The notes: generated by a model not told the origin, from the letters alone. 64,000 nucleotides of DNA from Streptomyces sp. R33 (GCF_041200175.1 NZ_CP165727.1:7992001-8056000), one strand, 5' to 3'; numbered from the stretch's first letter, positions 7,849 to 16,081 are shown. A program made the numbers and translations.

Positions 7849-9288
7849 TCACGCCCGGGCGTGACGACGGTGTCCGAGGTGGATGAGGGCTACGGCGGCG
7901 AACGCGGCGGCCGTCGCGGCAAGCGAGGCGGCGTCGTCGCCGAGGGTGAGCAGGAGGGCGAACAGCACGGTCGGGCCGAACTCCATGGCGGTGTTCAGTA
8001 CGCCGCCCGCCAGGCCGGCGTCCCGCGCGGGCGCCCCCTCGGTGGCCAGTACGGCCGCTCCGCCGAAGGAGGCGGCGCCGCCCGCCGCGAGGAGGACGAG
8101 GCCGGGCAGCAGACCGATTGCGTACGGCGTGCCCGGGTCGAGGCCGGTGAGGGAGAGCAGCCCGAGCCCGGCCGAGCCGGTGGCCAGCCCCCAGGCCGTG
8201 ACGGCGCGGGCACCGTGACGGTCCGTCAGGGGCCTGACCGCAGCGCCGCAGGCGATCAGGGCGGCGGCGAAGGGCACGAAAGCGGCGGAGGTGCGCAGCG
8301 GTGACCAGTCGCGGGCCTGCTGGAAGTGGAGGGAGAGCAGGACGAAGGCGCTCGCGGTCCCGCAGGCGGTGAGCGCGACGGCCGTGAGGGCGGCCGCCCG
8401 GCGGCGGTCGAGGAGGAAGCGGGGCGGCAGGAGCGGGTCGCGGGAGCGGCGCTCGACGAGAAGGAACGCGGCGAGCAGGGCGGCTCCGGCGGACAGCGGC
8501 CCGAGGACCGCCGCCGAGGTCCAGGGGTGGGCGTCGGTGACCACGAGGCCGTAACCGACCAGGCTGATCCCGGCGGTGGCGAGCACGGCTCCCGGCAGGT
8601 CCAAGCTCCTGCCCCGGCTCGGCGCGGTGCCGGGCAGCAGCCGCGGTGCGAGGAACAGGGCGGTCAGGGCGACCACCGGGGGCACGGCAAGGGCCCAACG
8701 CCAGGACAGCAGGGCGGAGATGGCACCGGAGAGCAGGTTGCCGGCGGTCGCGCCGAGGACCGAGAGTGCGCCCCAGGTGGCCATGGCCCGGGCGTGGGCG
8801 GCGGGGGAGGGGAACAGGGCGCGCAGGACCGCCATGGCGGCGGGGGCGACGAGGGCCGCGCCGGCGCCCTGCGCGAAGCGGGCCGCCAGCAGGGCCTGGC
8901 CGCCGGGGGCGAGGGGGGCCGCGAGGGAGGCCGCGGCGAACAGCGCGAGGCCTGCGGTGAGGGCGCGCAGCCCGCCGTACCGGTCGGCGAGGCGTCCGCC
9001 CAGGAGCAACAGCCCGGCGAAGGCCAGTCCGTAGGCGGCGCTGAGCAGGATCAGGTCGGAGCGTTGGAGGGTGAAGTCGCGGGCGATGCGGGGGAGCGGG
9101 ACGGTGGGGGCGGCGAGGGTGTAGATCAGCGTGATCTGGATGCTGCCGAGCAGCGCGAAGGCGGTGCGGCGGCCTGCGGCTCCCGGGGGAGCGGGTGTTG
9201 CGGCGGATGTCGTGGACGTGATGCCGGGTGTGGCGGTCGTGGTGGCGCCGCGTGTGCTGGTGCCGGTGGAGGTCGTACCCCTCCCCAT
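7849..9288 (-). CDS. MFS transporter, DHA2-like, TetR-controlled
   Basis: 479 residues with many hydrophobic segments, probably 14 helices. After a Thr/Ala/Gly-rich N-terminus of about 40 residues come LIYTLAAPTVPLPRIARDF, then GGRLADRYGGLRALTAG (motif A) and GATAGNLLSGAISALLSWRW (motif C). These are drug:proton antiporter features. The ribosome site AGGGGGG precedes ATG 9288. A 16-bp operator-like sequence at 9306-9321 recurs in the promoter of the adjacent tetR gene, so the exporter is very probably repressed by that regulator and induced by its ligand. Confidence 0.9.
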   Translation of the reverse strand: MGRGTTSTGTSTRGATTTATPGITSTTSAATPAPPGAAGRRTAFALLGSIQITLIYTLAAPTVPLPRIARDFTLQRSDLILLSAAYGLAFAGLLLLGGRLADRYGGLRALTAGLALFAAASLAAPLAPGGQALLAARFAQGAGAALVAPAAMAVLRALFPSPAAHARAMATWGALSVLGATAGNLLSGAISALLSWRWALAVPPVVALTALFLAPRLLPGTAPSRGRSLDLPGAVLATAGISLVGYGLVVTDAHPWTSAAVLGPLSAGAALLAAFLLVERRSRDPLLPPRFLLDRRRAAALTAVALTACGTASAFVLLSLHFQQARDWSPLRTSAAFVPFAAALIACGAAVRPLTDRHGARAVTAWGLATGSAGLGLLSLTGLDPGTPYAIGLLPGLVLLAAGGAASFGGAAVLATEGAPARDAGLAGGVLNTAMEFGPTVLFALLLTLGDDAASLAATAAAFAAVALIHLGHRRHARA

Positions 9289-9305
9289 GTTCCCCCCTTT
9301 GATAT

Positions 9306-9321
9306 TTGACCGATCGTTCCA
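9306..9321. promoter_or_regulatory. Putative TetR operator in MFS promoter
   Basis: TTGACCGATCGTTCCA lies 18 bp upstream of the MFS start codon. Its core GACCGATCGTTC is a near-palindrome centred on CGATCG. The same sequence with one change occurs in inverted orientation at 10023-10038 before tetR. Two matching copies at the two promoters of a TetR-exporter pair are strong circumstantial evidence for the operator. Confidence 0.75.
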
Positions 9322-9416
9322 TTATTCGGGCATGCGGAAAGGAGCCGGGTGGCTCCTCCGCGGGCACCGCGGTCGGTGTGGACCGGTGTGCGGATCGGTG
9401 CGGTTCGGTTCGGCTC

Positions 9417-10001
9417 TCAGTCCAGCAGGGACAGCGCCTGCTCGGCCGCGTCCTGTACGCGGGCCGGGTCGGCCGAGGCCTTCCCTACGACCCGCACCCC
9501 CTGCAGCAGGACCAGCAGCATCCGCGCCAGAGCGCGCGGATCGCGCTCCGGCGACAGTTCGCCCTGCGCCTGCCCCCGGACGAACGCCGCGTGCAGCAGC
9601 GTCTCCAGCCGGTCCCAGCTCGACTCCACCCGGCGGGCCGCCGCGGAGTCGTGAGCGCCCAGTTCGGCGGCGGTGTTGGTGACGAAGCAGCCGTTCAGCC
9701 GCTCCTGCGGCGACGCGGCCTCGGCGGCGAAGCGGCGCACCACGGCCCGCACCGCCGGCAGGGCGGGCCCTGGCCCGGACAGGTCGGCGAAGAGCCGCGG
9801 GTCGGCGGACTGCGCGTACCGGTCCAGCGCCTTGAGGTAGAGCTCGTGCTTGCTGCCGAACGTTGCGTAGATGCTCGCCCGGCCGATGCCGAGGTGCTCG
9901 ACGAGGTCCGCCATCGACGTCGCTTCGTAGCCACGCCGCCAGAACAGCTCGAGGGCCGACTGGAGCGCGGCGTCCGGATCGAATTCCTTGGTCCTGGCCA
10001 T
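9417..10001 (-). CDS. TetR family transcriptional repressor
   Basis: 194 residues. The N-terminal HTH (about 10-55) reads MADLVEHLGIGRASIYATFG with the typical FWRRGYEATS lead-in. The C-terminal ligand domain contains FVTNTAAELGAHD as in TetR_C type proteins. ATG 10001 is preferred over ATG 10013. The -10 hexamer TATGAT at 10009-10014 overlaps the upstream ATG, and the -35 TTGACT lies 18 bp further up. This geometry puts the transcript start at the A of ATG 10001, so the mRNA is probably leaderless. It lies directly before the MFS gene in the same direction. Confidence 0.92.
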   Translation of the reverse strand: MARTKEFDPDAALQSALELFWRRGYEATSMADLVEHLGIGRASIYATFGSKHELYLKALDRYAQSADPRLFADLSGPGPALPAVRAVVRRFAAEAASPQERLNGCFVTNTAAELGAHDSAAARRVESSWDRLETLLHAAFVRGQAQGELSPERDPRALARMLLVLLQGVRVVGKASADPARVQDAAEQALSLLD

Positions 10002-10008
10002 GGACAAG

Positions 10009-10038
10009 ATCATAAAGCTATCTGGAACGATCAGTCAA
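10009..10038 (-). promoter_or_regulatory. tetR promoter with overlapping operator
   Basis: On the minus strand, -35 TTGACT (10038-10033) and -10 TATGAT (10014-10009) are separated by 18 bp, close to the housekeeping sigma consensus. The operator copy TTGACTGATCGTTCCA (10038-10023) covers the -35 and spacer, so bound repressor would block RNA polymerase: a self-regulated gene. The element overlaps the last codons of the secreted-protein gene that ends at 10018. Confidence 0.75.
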
Positions 10039-11064
10039 TAATTTCTTCCCGGTGAACGCGCCTGAGGCCCTGGTGGGTTCGCGTAGAACTCGGCGCCCTC
10101 TCGGACAGCTGAGCGCAGGAGTGTCGTGGGTGAGCGCGCAGATCATCTGCTCGCCGCGGCCGTTGTCGGGGTAGGTCGCGATCAGCTCCGCCGTGAAGTC
10201 CTTCCACTGGCGGGCGATGTCCTGCGCAGCCAGCTCGGTGGCCCGCTGGAAGTTGCCGTGGCCCGAGCGCCGGGCGGCTTCGGTGTCCTTGTTGAGGGCG
10301 CGGTTGTGTTCGACGCGTCCGGTGCAGTCGGCGGTCTTGACGCCGGTCGACTCGAAGTCCGGGTAGCAGCCGGTGGCCAGGTCCTCGGGAATCAGGCCGG
10401 CGGCTTCCTCGGCCCAGTCGGCGTCCTTCATGGAGCTGTAGCGGCGGATGTCGAGGAACGGCGCGATGCCCGTACGGTTCAGTCCGGGTGGGTTGTCGGT
10501 GCCGATCGGGCCGGCGCCGGCTTGGTCGGACCAGTTGCTGTGCGAGTAGAAGTCCTCGATCGGGTGCCAGCCTCGGCCGAGTTGTTCCAGGACGTTGCAC
10601 TTGGCGCGTCCCGCCCTCTCGTTCCATGTGCAGGGCGAGCCCAGGTCGCTCTGGCGCGCGATGACCCTGCCCTGGGGGTCGACCAGTCCGTCGGCGTAGC
10701 GGACGGCAGCCCGCAGGCGGGCGACGGAGCCGCGGATGCAGGCGAGCAGCTCGGTGTTCGCCTCGTCGCGGGTGCGGGGGTACGCGGACGCGGACGTGAA
10801 GCGCGAGGCGAGGAAATCGGCGTTGTCGCAGTGCAGGATGCCGAGCTTGAAGTAGTCGCCCTGGTCGTCGGCCACGATCGCCCCGTCGCGCGAGTCGGCC
10901 ATCGCCGTCAGCGACCTGGGCTCCCATGTCAGGGCGGCGCGAGTGATCTTCTCGTGATTGCCGCCGGAGAACGCCTGTGCCGGACCGGGCGGCAGCAGGA
11001 TCAGGCACGCTCCGCAGGCGAACGCGGTAGCGGACAGTCGCCGGGCGTGTACGGAGGCATGCAT
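10018..11064 (-). CDS. Secreted zinc-binding P1-nuclease/phospholipase C-fold protein, CinY-like
   Basis: 348 residues from ATG 11064, with GAAGG upstream. A Sec signal peptide is clear: basic start, hydrophobic core AFACGACLILLPPG and cleavage near AQA-FSGG. The mature protein has HEKITRAAL near its N-terminus and GWHPIEDFYSHSNW around residues 166-180. This spaced His/Asp arrangement is typical of P1 nuclease and zinc phospholipase C-type metal sites. Several Cys pairs fit an extracellular protein. It resembles Streptomyces CinY-type proteins, whose substrate is unclear to me. The 3' end overlaps the tetR promoter. Confidence 0.72.
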   Translation of the reverse strand: MHASVHARRLSATAFACGACLILLPPGPAQAFSGGNHEKITRAALTWEPRSLTAMADSRDGAIVADDQGDYFKLGILHCDNADFLASRFTSASAYPRTRDEANTELLACIRGSVARLRAAVRYADGLVDPQGRVIARQSDLGSPCTWNERAGRAKCNVLEQLGRGWHPIEDFYSHSNWSDQAGAGPIGTDNPPGLNRTGIAPFLDIRRYSSMKDADWAEEAAGLIPEDLATGCYPDFESTGVKTADCTGRVEHNRALNKDTEAARRSGHGNFQRATELAAQDIARQWKDFTAELIATYPDNGRGEQMICALTHDTPALSCPRGRRVLREPTRASGAFTGKKLLTDRSR

Positions 11065-11320
11065 CACGCGACCTTCAGAAAACCTTGCAATATTGGATGA
11101 ATGATACCAATGGGTCCCTGAGTGGGCGCCGTCGGTGAGTGATGCGGCGAACCGATGAGGCTCGTATGCTCGAATTGATCGAAATGACGGGCTTGGAGAC
11201 CTTCTGGGCCCTGGCGGCCGGCCCTGAATGCCGTCGGGCCGGTCAGGGGGCGGGCCGTAGACCGCGTGCTCGGCGGAATCGTGGCTTCCTGCACGCGCTC
11301 ACCCGGGAAGGGGATCAACC

Positions 11321-12160
11321 ATGTGTCGGTGGCTTGCGTATTCGGGAACCCCGCTTGTCCTTGAAACGATCCTGTACAAGCCCGCACACTCCCTGATCGA
11401 TCAGGGCCTCCACTCCCGCCTCGGTGTCGAGACGACCAACGGTGACGGATTCGGCATCGGCTGGTACGCGGAGAACTCCGACAACCCCGTCCCTGCGGTC
11501 GTACGCGACATCGGCCCGGTGTGGAGCAACCGCAACCTGCGTGAGATCGCCCAGCACGTCAGCTCCGGACTGCTCTTTGCTCACATACGGGCCTCGACGG
11601 GCACGCCGGTGCAGCAGACGAACTGTCACCCCTTCCGGCACGGCCGCTGGATGTGGATGCACAACGGCTCCATCGCCCAGTTCCACACGCTGCGCAGGGA
11701 ACTCTGCATGGCCGTGGACCCCGAGCTGTACGCCGACCTCGAGGGGTCCACGGACTCGGAGGTCATGTTCTTCCTCGCACTGACCTTCGGCCTGGACACC
11801 GACCCCCCGGGCGCGGTGGCCCGGATGGCGGGCCTGGTGGAGCGCGTCGGCCACGCACACGGCATCGCTGCGCCCCTGCAGATGACGGTCGCCGTGACCG
11901 ACGGCTCGTCGGTCTGGGCCTTCCGGTACGCCAGCGAGGGCATCGCCCGGTCGCTCTTCTACAGCACCAAGGTCGAATCGCTGCGTGCGCTGCACCCCGA
12001 CATGCACATCCTGCGCGACTTGTCGGACGAGACCCGCCTCATCGTGTCCGAGCCACTGGGTGACCTGCCGGGGGCTTGGAACGAGGTACCCGAACACAGC
12101 TACGGGGTGGTCCGGGCGGGAGGGGACGAACTGCTCCCGTTCGCCCCCCTGCCCATGTGA
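11321..12160 (+). CDS. Class II glutamine amidotransferase
   Basis: 279 residues. Catalytic Cys2 is in MCRWLAYSG, exposed after removal of Met1 as in Ntn hydrolases. Further family blocks are NGDGFGIGWY, FAHIRASTGTPVQQTNCHPF and WMWMHNGSIAQF, which bind glutamine and form the oxyanion hole. The length and single domain match YafJ/EgtC-type proteins that hydrolyse gamma-glutamyl bonds. Ergothioneine genes (egtA, B, D) are not nearby, so the substrate is open. The ribosome site AAGGGGA precedes the ATG. A 256-bp non-coding gap upstream holds no other gene I can support. Confidence 0.88.
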   Translation: MCRWLAYSGTPLVLETILYKPAHSLIDQGLHSRLGVETTNGDGFGIGWYAENSDNPVPAVVRDIGPVWSNRNLREIAQHVSSGLLFAHIRASTGTPVQQTNCHPFRHGRWMWMHNGSIAQFHTLRRELCMAVDPELYADLEGSTDSEVMFFLALTFGLDTDPPGAVARMAGLVERVGHAHGIAAPLQMTVAVTDGSSVWAFRYASEGIARSLFYSTKVESLRALHPDMHILRDLSDETRLIVSEPLGDLPGAWNEVPEHSYGVVRAGGDELLPFAPLPM

Positions 12161-12187
12161 AGCGCCGCCCGCTACGGCGATCCCCCT

Positions 12188-12589
12188 TCAGATCGGCCCC
12201 TTCAGATGGACACGTGTGTGCGTGACGCGTGATGCTGTGGCAGAGAAGGCGATCGAGCGCGTCTCACTGGCCACGGACACCTCGAGGCGATCCGGATCCG
12301 GCCCACCGCCGTTGGTGATGCGCACGGCCCGCTTCGCTTCCGCCAGGATGCCCGACACCCGCAGGCCGCTCACCCCGGTGAACTCGACCCAGAAGCGCAG
12401 GGTGTTGTATGCCGACGCGGTCCATTCCGGCTTGGGGTGCTCCGGCAGCTGCGACGTCTCGAAGCCGAAGGTCACCGAGGTGCCGCGCTCGTCGATGTGC
12501 ACATGGAAGAAGTGGCAGGTGTTCAGGTCGGGCGCCGCCGAAGCGCCGTACAGGTCCCGCAGTTCCGGCCAGTCGTTCGAAGCAGTCAT
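12188..12589 (-). CDS. Imm50-like immunity protein (second of tandem pair)
   Basis: 133 residues from ATG 12589, which begins one base after the TGA of the preceding gene; a GTG at 12598 would overlap it. The central segment LRFWVEFTGVSGLRVSGILAE resembles the strand-rich core of the Imm50 immunity family, as does the repeated fold of its upstream neighbour. Proteins of this family are thought to neutralise polymorphic toxins in the cytosol. No toxin gene is adjacent. Stop-start coupling with the upstream paralogue implies co-translation. Confidence 0.6.
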   Translation of the reverse strand: MTASNDWPELRDLYGASAAPDLNTCHFFHVHIDERGTSVTFGFETSQLPEHPKPEWTASAYNTLRFWVEFTGVSGLRVSGILAEAKRAVRITNGGGPDPDRLEVSVASETRSIAFSATASRVTHTRVHLKGPI

Positions 12590-12590
12590 C

Positions 12591-13073
12591 TCACACACGC
12601 TCGTAGAAGGTGTTCACGTAGGCCGGAGGAAGCGTCGGATGGAGGCGGGTTTCGAGCGGACGGGTGAAGGACCGCGAGCCGCTGTCACCGCCGTCCGCGT
12701 CCTGCGTGAACACGCTGATCTTCCCCGCCAGAACGGAGGCGTTCGCCGTGAACGACACGGCGACGCCGGGCGCCACCACCTCCACCGCCAGCCTGTGTTC
12801 CGGCAGTGCACGCAGAACGACATCCGCCGTGACCGGCGGCTGCCACCCCTCCATGAGGAAATCCCGCACCATGGCGAACTGGATCTGGCACTGGACGGTG
12901 TCCCCCGGTGCGCCCTCCCAGCGGTCGGGGAACCGGGGGAGGTCGAGGCGCAGGGTGACGGTCGGGTCCCAGCCGTCCAGGTGCACCGACCGCAGCCGGA
13001 CACCGGTCAGGTCGGGCACCGCATCGTAATAGGCAGTGAAGTCCGCATTCACTACAAAATCAGTCCAGGTCAT
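12591..13073 (-). CDS. Imm50-like immunity protein (first of tandem pair)
   Basis: 160 residues from ATG 13073. The N-terminus MTWTDFVVNADFTAYYDAVP followed by LTGVRLRSVHLDGWDPTVTL and LDLPRFPDRW is the typical start of Streptomyces Imm50-type proteins. The ribosome site AGGAG lies about 10 nt upstream inside a small perfect hairpin, so translation could be controlled. The downstream gene is a coupled paralogue. A longer in-frame start at 13232 would add 53 low-complexity residues and is not favoured. No cognate toxin is visible within several kb. Confidence 0.65.
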   Translation of the reverse strand: MTWTDFVVNADFTAYYDAVPDLTGVRLRSVHLDGWDPTVTLRLDLPRFPDRWEGAPGDTVQCQIQFAMVRDFLMEGWQPPVTADVVLRALPEHRLAVEVVAPGVAVSFTANASVLAGKISVFTQDADGGDSGSRSFTRPLETRLHPTLPPAYVNTFYERV

Positions 13074-13088
13074 AGGAGCAATGCTCCT
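13074..13088 (-). promoter_or_regulatory. Hairpin sequestering the ribosome site of the first Imm50-like gene
   Basis: The minus-strand sequence AGGAGCATTGCTCCT ends directly before ATG 13073. Its six-base arms AGGAGC and GCTCCT pair perfectly around ATT, and the 5' arm is the Shine-Dalgarno sequence. Such pairing would reduce initiation until a ribosome, protein or temperature change opens it. Confidence 0.45.
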
Positions 13089-13514
13089 CTGCCCCTGGTG
13101 TCTGGCCGTTCCGGGGGTCGTCACCGGGCCGGACCCTGCGGATCGCCGGCCAGCTTCGCCCCGAAGCGCCCGTCGGTCACCCTGGAGCCCCGCCCCCGAA
13201 CCGGCCGTCTCGAGACGTGGTCGAGTGGGCATCGGGGCGGTGTGGAATGAGGATCATTTGATTTGTCCCGATATATCGGCGCTCGGGGCGCCGGTCCCCG
13301 GCCGATGGACGGCCGTTGGCGCAGTTCACGGCAACGAGTGATCGTCGCTCTCTGGTGACGGGACGCTCCTGCGTGTAGCGTCAGCGGCAGCTGTCGTGGT
13401 TCGCAGTCCCTGCCCGCGCCCTGGCGTGGGCGTTTTGCTGTGCAGTGCCGGACCAGGGCGATCACCTCCGGGGCCGCGCGGTGCGGACCCGACATCGACT
13501 GAGAGGGCAAGACC
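13089..13514. other. Divergent intergenic region between imm50-like genes and cspA
   Basis: About 425 bp without a credible gene. It contains the promoters of the two flanking transcription units. A perfect 12-bp palindrome CCGATATATCGG at 13268-13279 sits in a locally AT-rich patch. A GC-rich leader of about 70 nt precedes the cold-shock gene. Nothing else stands out. Confidence 0.5.
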
Positions 13515-13718
13515 ATGGCCAGCGGAACCGTGAAGTGGTTCAACTCCGAAAAGGGCTTCGGCTTCATCGCGCAGGACGGCGGCGGCCCCGACGTCTTCGC
13601 GCACTACTCCAACATCAACTCCAGCGGCTACCGCGAGCTCCAGGAGGGTCAGGCCGTGACCTTCGACATCACGCAGGGCCAGAAGGGCCCGCAGGCGGAG
13701 AACATCACCGCCGCCTGA
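13515..13718 (+). CDS. Cold-shock protein, CspA family
   Basis: 67 residues, a complete single cold-shock domain. The RNA-binding motifs RNP1 (KGFGFIAQD) and RNP2 (VFAHYSNI) are intact, preceded by GTVKWFNSEKG. These small OB-fold proteins bind single-stranded RNA and DNA and act as RNA chaperones in the cytosol. The gene is followed after about 20 bp by a strong hairpin, consistent with a monocistronic, highly expressed transcript. Confidence 0.97.
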   Translation: MASGTVKWFNSEKGFGFIAQDGGGPDVFAHYSNINSSGYRELQEGQAVTFDITQGQKGPQAENITAA

Positions 13719-13740
13719 TCCGCGAAGCCCGGATCCACCC

Positions 13741-13766
13741 GCCCCCGGAGCATGCGCTCCGGGGGC
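13741..13766 (+). terminator. Hairpin terminator after cspA
   Basis: GCCCCCGGAGC and GCTCCGGGGGC form an 11-bp perfect GC stem around a 4-nt loop (ATGC). It begins 22 bp after the cold-shock stop codon. There is no U-run, as is common for Streptomyces terminators. Confidence 0.8.
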
Positions 13767-13973
13767 GCGGTGGCTTCGGGGGCCGGCGCGGTGCCGCCCG
13801 GCGAGGCGCCACAGCCACCGGCGACGGAGAATTGGCCGAACTCCTGCGGAATCCGACCGCCGTTCGCCTGGTGTATTCGCCGCCGTCACGCCAGGCTCCC
13901 TCTCCGGTACCCCGGGCAGGCTGTTCTGGGGGCGCTCACGCACTCGCCGATCAAAGCAGAGGTCCCTCTCGCC

Positions 13974-16043
13974 ATGGCAGAACTGAACCGCCGCCGCTTC
14001 CTCCAGCTCACCGGCGGCGCCGCCGCCCTGACCCTGCTCAACGAGAGCATCGCGCGCGCCGCCTCGATCCCCGCGCAGGGGACGACCGGGACCATCGCCG
14101 ATGTCGAGCACATCGTGGTCCTGATGCAGGAGAATCGTTCCTTCGATCACTACTTCGGTGCGCTGCGCGGTGTCCGTGGCTTCGGTGACCCGCGTCCGGT
14201 GACTCTGCCGAGCGGCAAGTCCGTCTGGCACCAGACCGACAACGCGGGCAAGGAGACGCTGCCGTTCCGGCCGTCGTCCGACGACCTCGGCATGGAGTAC
14301 CTCCAGGGCCTCAACCACGACTGGGCGGGCGGCCAGAGCGCCTTCAACAAGGGCAAGTACGACAACTGGGTGCCGGCCAAGACCCCGGCCACCATGGCCC
14401 ACCTGACGCGCGAGGACATCCCGTTCCACTACGCCCTCGCCGACGCGTTCACCATCTGCGACGCCTACCACTGCTCGTTCATCGGCTCGACCGACCCCAA
14501 CCGCTACTACCTCTGGTCGGGCCACACCGGCAACGACGGCAAGGGCGGCGGCCCGGTCCTCAACAACGCCGAGGCCGGCTACGGCTGGACCACCTACCCC
14601 GAGCGCCTCGAGGCGGCCGGCATCTCCTGGAAGGTCTACCAGGACATCGGCAATGGCCTCGACGCCGCCGGTTCCTGGGGCTGGATCAACGACGCCTTCC
14701 GCGGCAACTACGGCGACAACTCGCTGCTCTACTTCGACAACTACCGCAACGCGCAGCCCGGCAACCCGCTGTACGACAAGGCCCGCACCGGCACCGACGC
14801 CAGGACCGGCGAGGGCTTCTTCGACAAGCTGCGCGCCGACGTCACCGCCGGGACCCTGCCGCAGGTCTCCTGGATCGCCGCCCCCGAGGCGTTCAGCGAG
14901 CACTCGAACTGGCCGGCCAACTTCGGCGCCTGGTACATCGCGCAGGTGCTGGACGCGCTGACGTCCAACCCCGACGTGTGGGCCCGTACCGCGCTGTTCA
15001 TCACCTACGACGAGAACGACGGCTTCTTCGACCACGTCGTCCCGCCGTACGCCCCCGCGGACGCCAACCAGGGCCTGTCGACCGTGCCGACCGCGCTCGA
15101 CGTCTTCCCCGGCAAGGCCGGCTACGTCGCCGGCCCGTACGGTCTTGGCCCGCGCGTGCCGATGCTCGTGGTCTCGCCGTGGAGCACCGGCGGGTACTCC
15201 TGCTCCGAGACCTTCGACCACACCTCCGTCATCCGCTTCATGGAGAAGCGCTTCGGTGTGCAGGAGCCCAACATCTCGCCCTGGCGCCGCGCCGTCTGCG
15301 GTGACCTGACCTCCGCCTTCGACTTCGCCCGTACGGACACCGGTACGGTTCGGCTGCCCGACACCGGCCGCTGGGAGCCTCAGGACCGCGAGCGCCACCC
15401 CGACTTCCGGGCCACCCCGCCGGCCGTGGCGACCATGCCGCGCCAGGAGAAGGGCCTGTGCCCCACCCGTCCGCTGAAGTACGCCCCGTACGTGGACGGC
15501 ACCGCACTCACCGATGAGGGCAAGTTCCGGCTGACGTTCAGCGGCGGCGCGGACCTGGGCGCGCAGTTCTACGTCACCTCCGCCAACCGGACGGACGCAC
15601 CCTGGACGTACACCACCGAGGCCGGCAAGTCGATCGCGGACGCCTGGAACACCCGCTACTCGGCCGGGGTCACCGACCTGACCGTCCACGGTCCCAACGG
15701 CTTCCTCCGCGGCTTCCGCAACCCCGGCACCACCCCCGGGCCCGAGGTCACCGCCCGCCACAACGCCGCCACGGGCAACCTGGACCTCACCCTCACCAAC
15801 GCCGGAGCATCGACCGCGACGCTCACGGTCACCAACGCGTACGGCGGAGGGCCGAAGCGCCTCACGGTCGCCAAGGGCGCCACCGTCACGTACACCGTGC
15901 CCCTGAAGAACACGCGACGCTGGTACGACGTCACGGTCACCGCATCCGAAGCCCCGGACTTCCGGCGCCGCTTCGCCGGCAAGGTCGAGACCGGCGCAGC
16001 CGGCCTCTCGGACCCGGCGATCCTGACGGACCAGTCCTCCTGA
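13974..16043 (+). CDS. Phosphocholine-specific phospholipase C, Tat-exported
   Basis: 689 residues from ATG 13974. The Tat signal NRRRFLQLTGGAAALTLL is at the extreme N-terminus. The phosphoesterase domain (about 45-440) begins VEHIVVLMQENRSFDHYFG, which contains metal and nucleophile ligands of the alkaline-phosphatase-like PLC family. Later motifs include YDENDGFFDHVVPP and FDHTSVIRFMEKRFG. The remaining part, to residue 689, holds two C-terminal beta-rich repeats (KFRLTFSGGADLG and later GNLDLTLTNAGAS). The secreted enzyme would hydrolyse phosphatidylcholine-type lipids to diacylglycerol and phosphocholine. Size and order match bacterial PlcN/PlcC types. Confidence 0.92.
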   Translation: MAELNRRRFLQLTGGAAALTLLNESIARAASIPAQGTTGTIADVEHIVVLMQENRSFDHYFGALRGVRGFGDPRPVTLPSGKSVWHQTDNAGKETLPFRPSSDDLGMEYLQGLNHDWAGGQSAFNKGKYDNWVPAKTPATMAHLTREDIPFHYALADAFTICDAYHCSFIGSTDPNRYYLWSGHTGNDGKGGGPVLNNAEAGYGWTTYPERLEAAGISWKVYQDIGNGLDAAGSWGWINDAFRGNYGDNSLLYFDNYRNAQPGNPLYDKARTGTDARTGEGFFDKLRADVTAGTLPQVSWIAAPEAFSEHSNWPANFGAWYIAQVLDALTSNPDVWARTALFITYDENDGFFDHVVPPYAPADANQGLSTVPTALDVFPGKAGYVAGPYGLGPRVPMLVVSPWSTGGYSCSETFDHTSVIRFMEKRFGVQEPNISPWRRAVCGDLTSAFDFARTDTGTVRLPDTGRWEPQDRERHPDFRATPPAVATMPRQEKGLCPTRPLKYAPYVDGTALTDEGKFRLTFSGGADLGAQFYVTSANRTDAPWTYTTEAGKSIADAWNTRYSAGVTDLTVHGPNGFLRGFRNPGTTPGPEVTARHNAATGNLDLTLTNAGASTATLTVTNAYGGGPKRLTVAKGATVTYTVPLKNTRRWYDVTVTASEAPDFRRRFAGKVETGAAGLSDPAILTDQSS

Positions 16044-16049
16044 CCCGAT

Positions 16050-16081
16050 CCCCGCTCCGCGGATCCCTCCGCGGAGCGGGG
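16050..16081. terminator. Hairpin between convergent phospholipase and serine hydrolase genes
   Basis: CCCCGCTCCGCGG (16050-16062) pairs perfectly with CCGCGGAGCGGGG (16069-16081) over a 6-nt loop. It lies 7 bp after the phospholipase stop and 20 bp before the end of the opposing gene, so it can end transcription in both directions. Confidence 0.85.

Noticed and set aside
11065..11320. Small frames between the secreted P1-nuclease-like gene and the amidotransferase
   Set aside because: Short, no ribosome site, and codon pattern unlike the neighbours; treated as non-coding promoter DNA.
13860..13885. TTCGCC repeats before the phospholipase gene as a PHO box
   Set aside because: The repeats are 13 bp apart, not 11, and lack the GTTCAC consensus.
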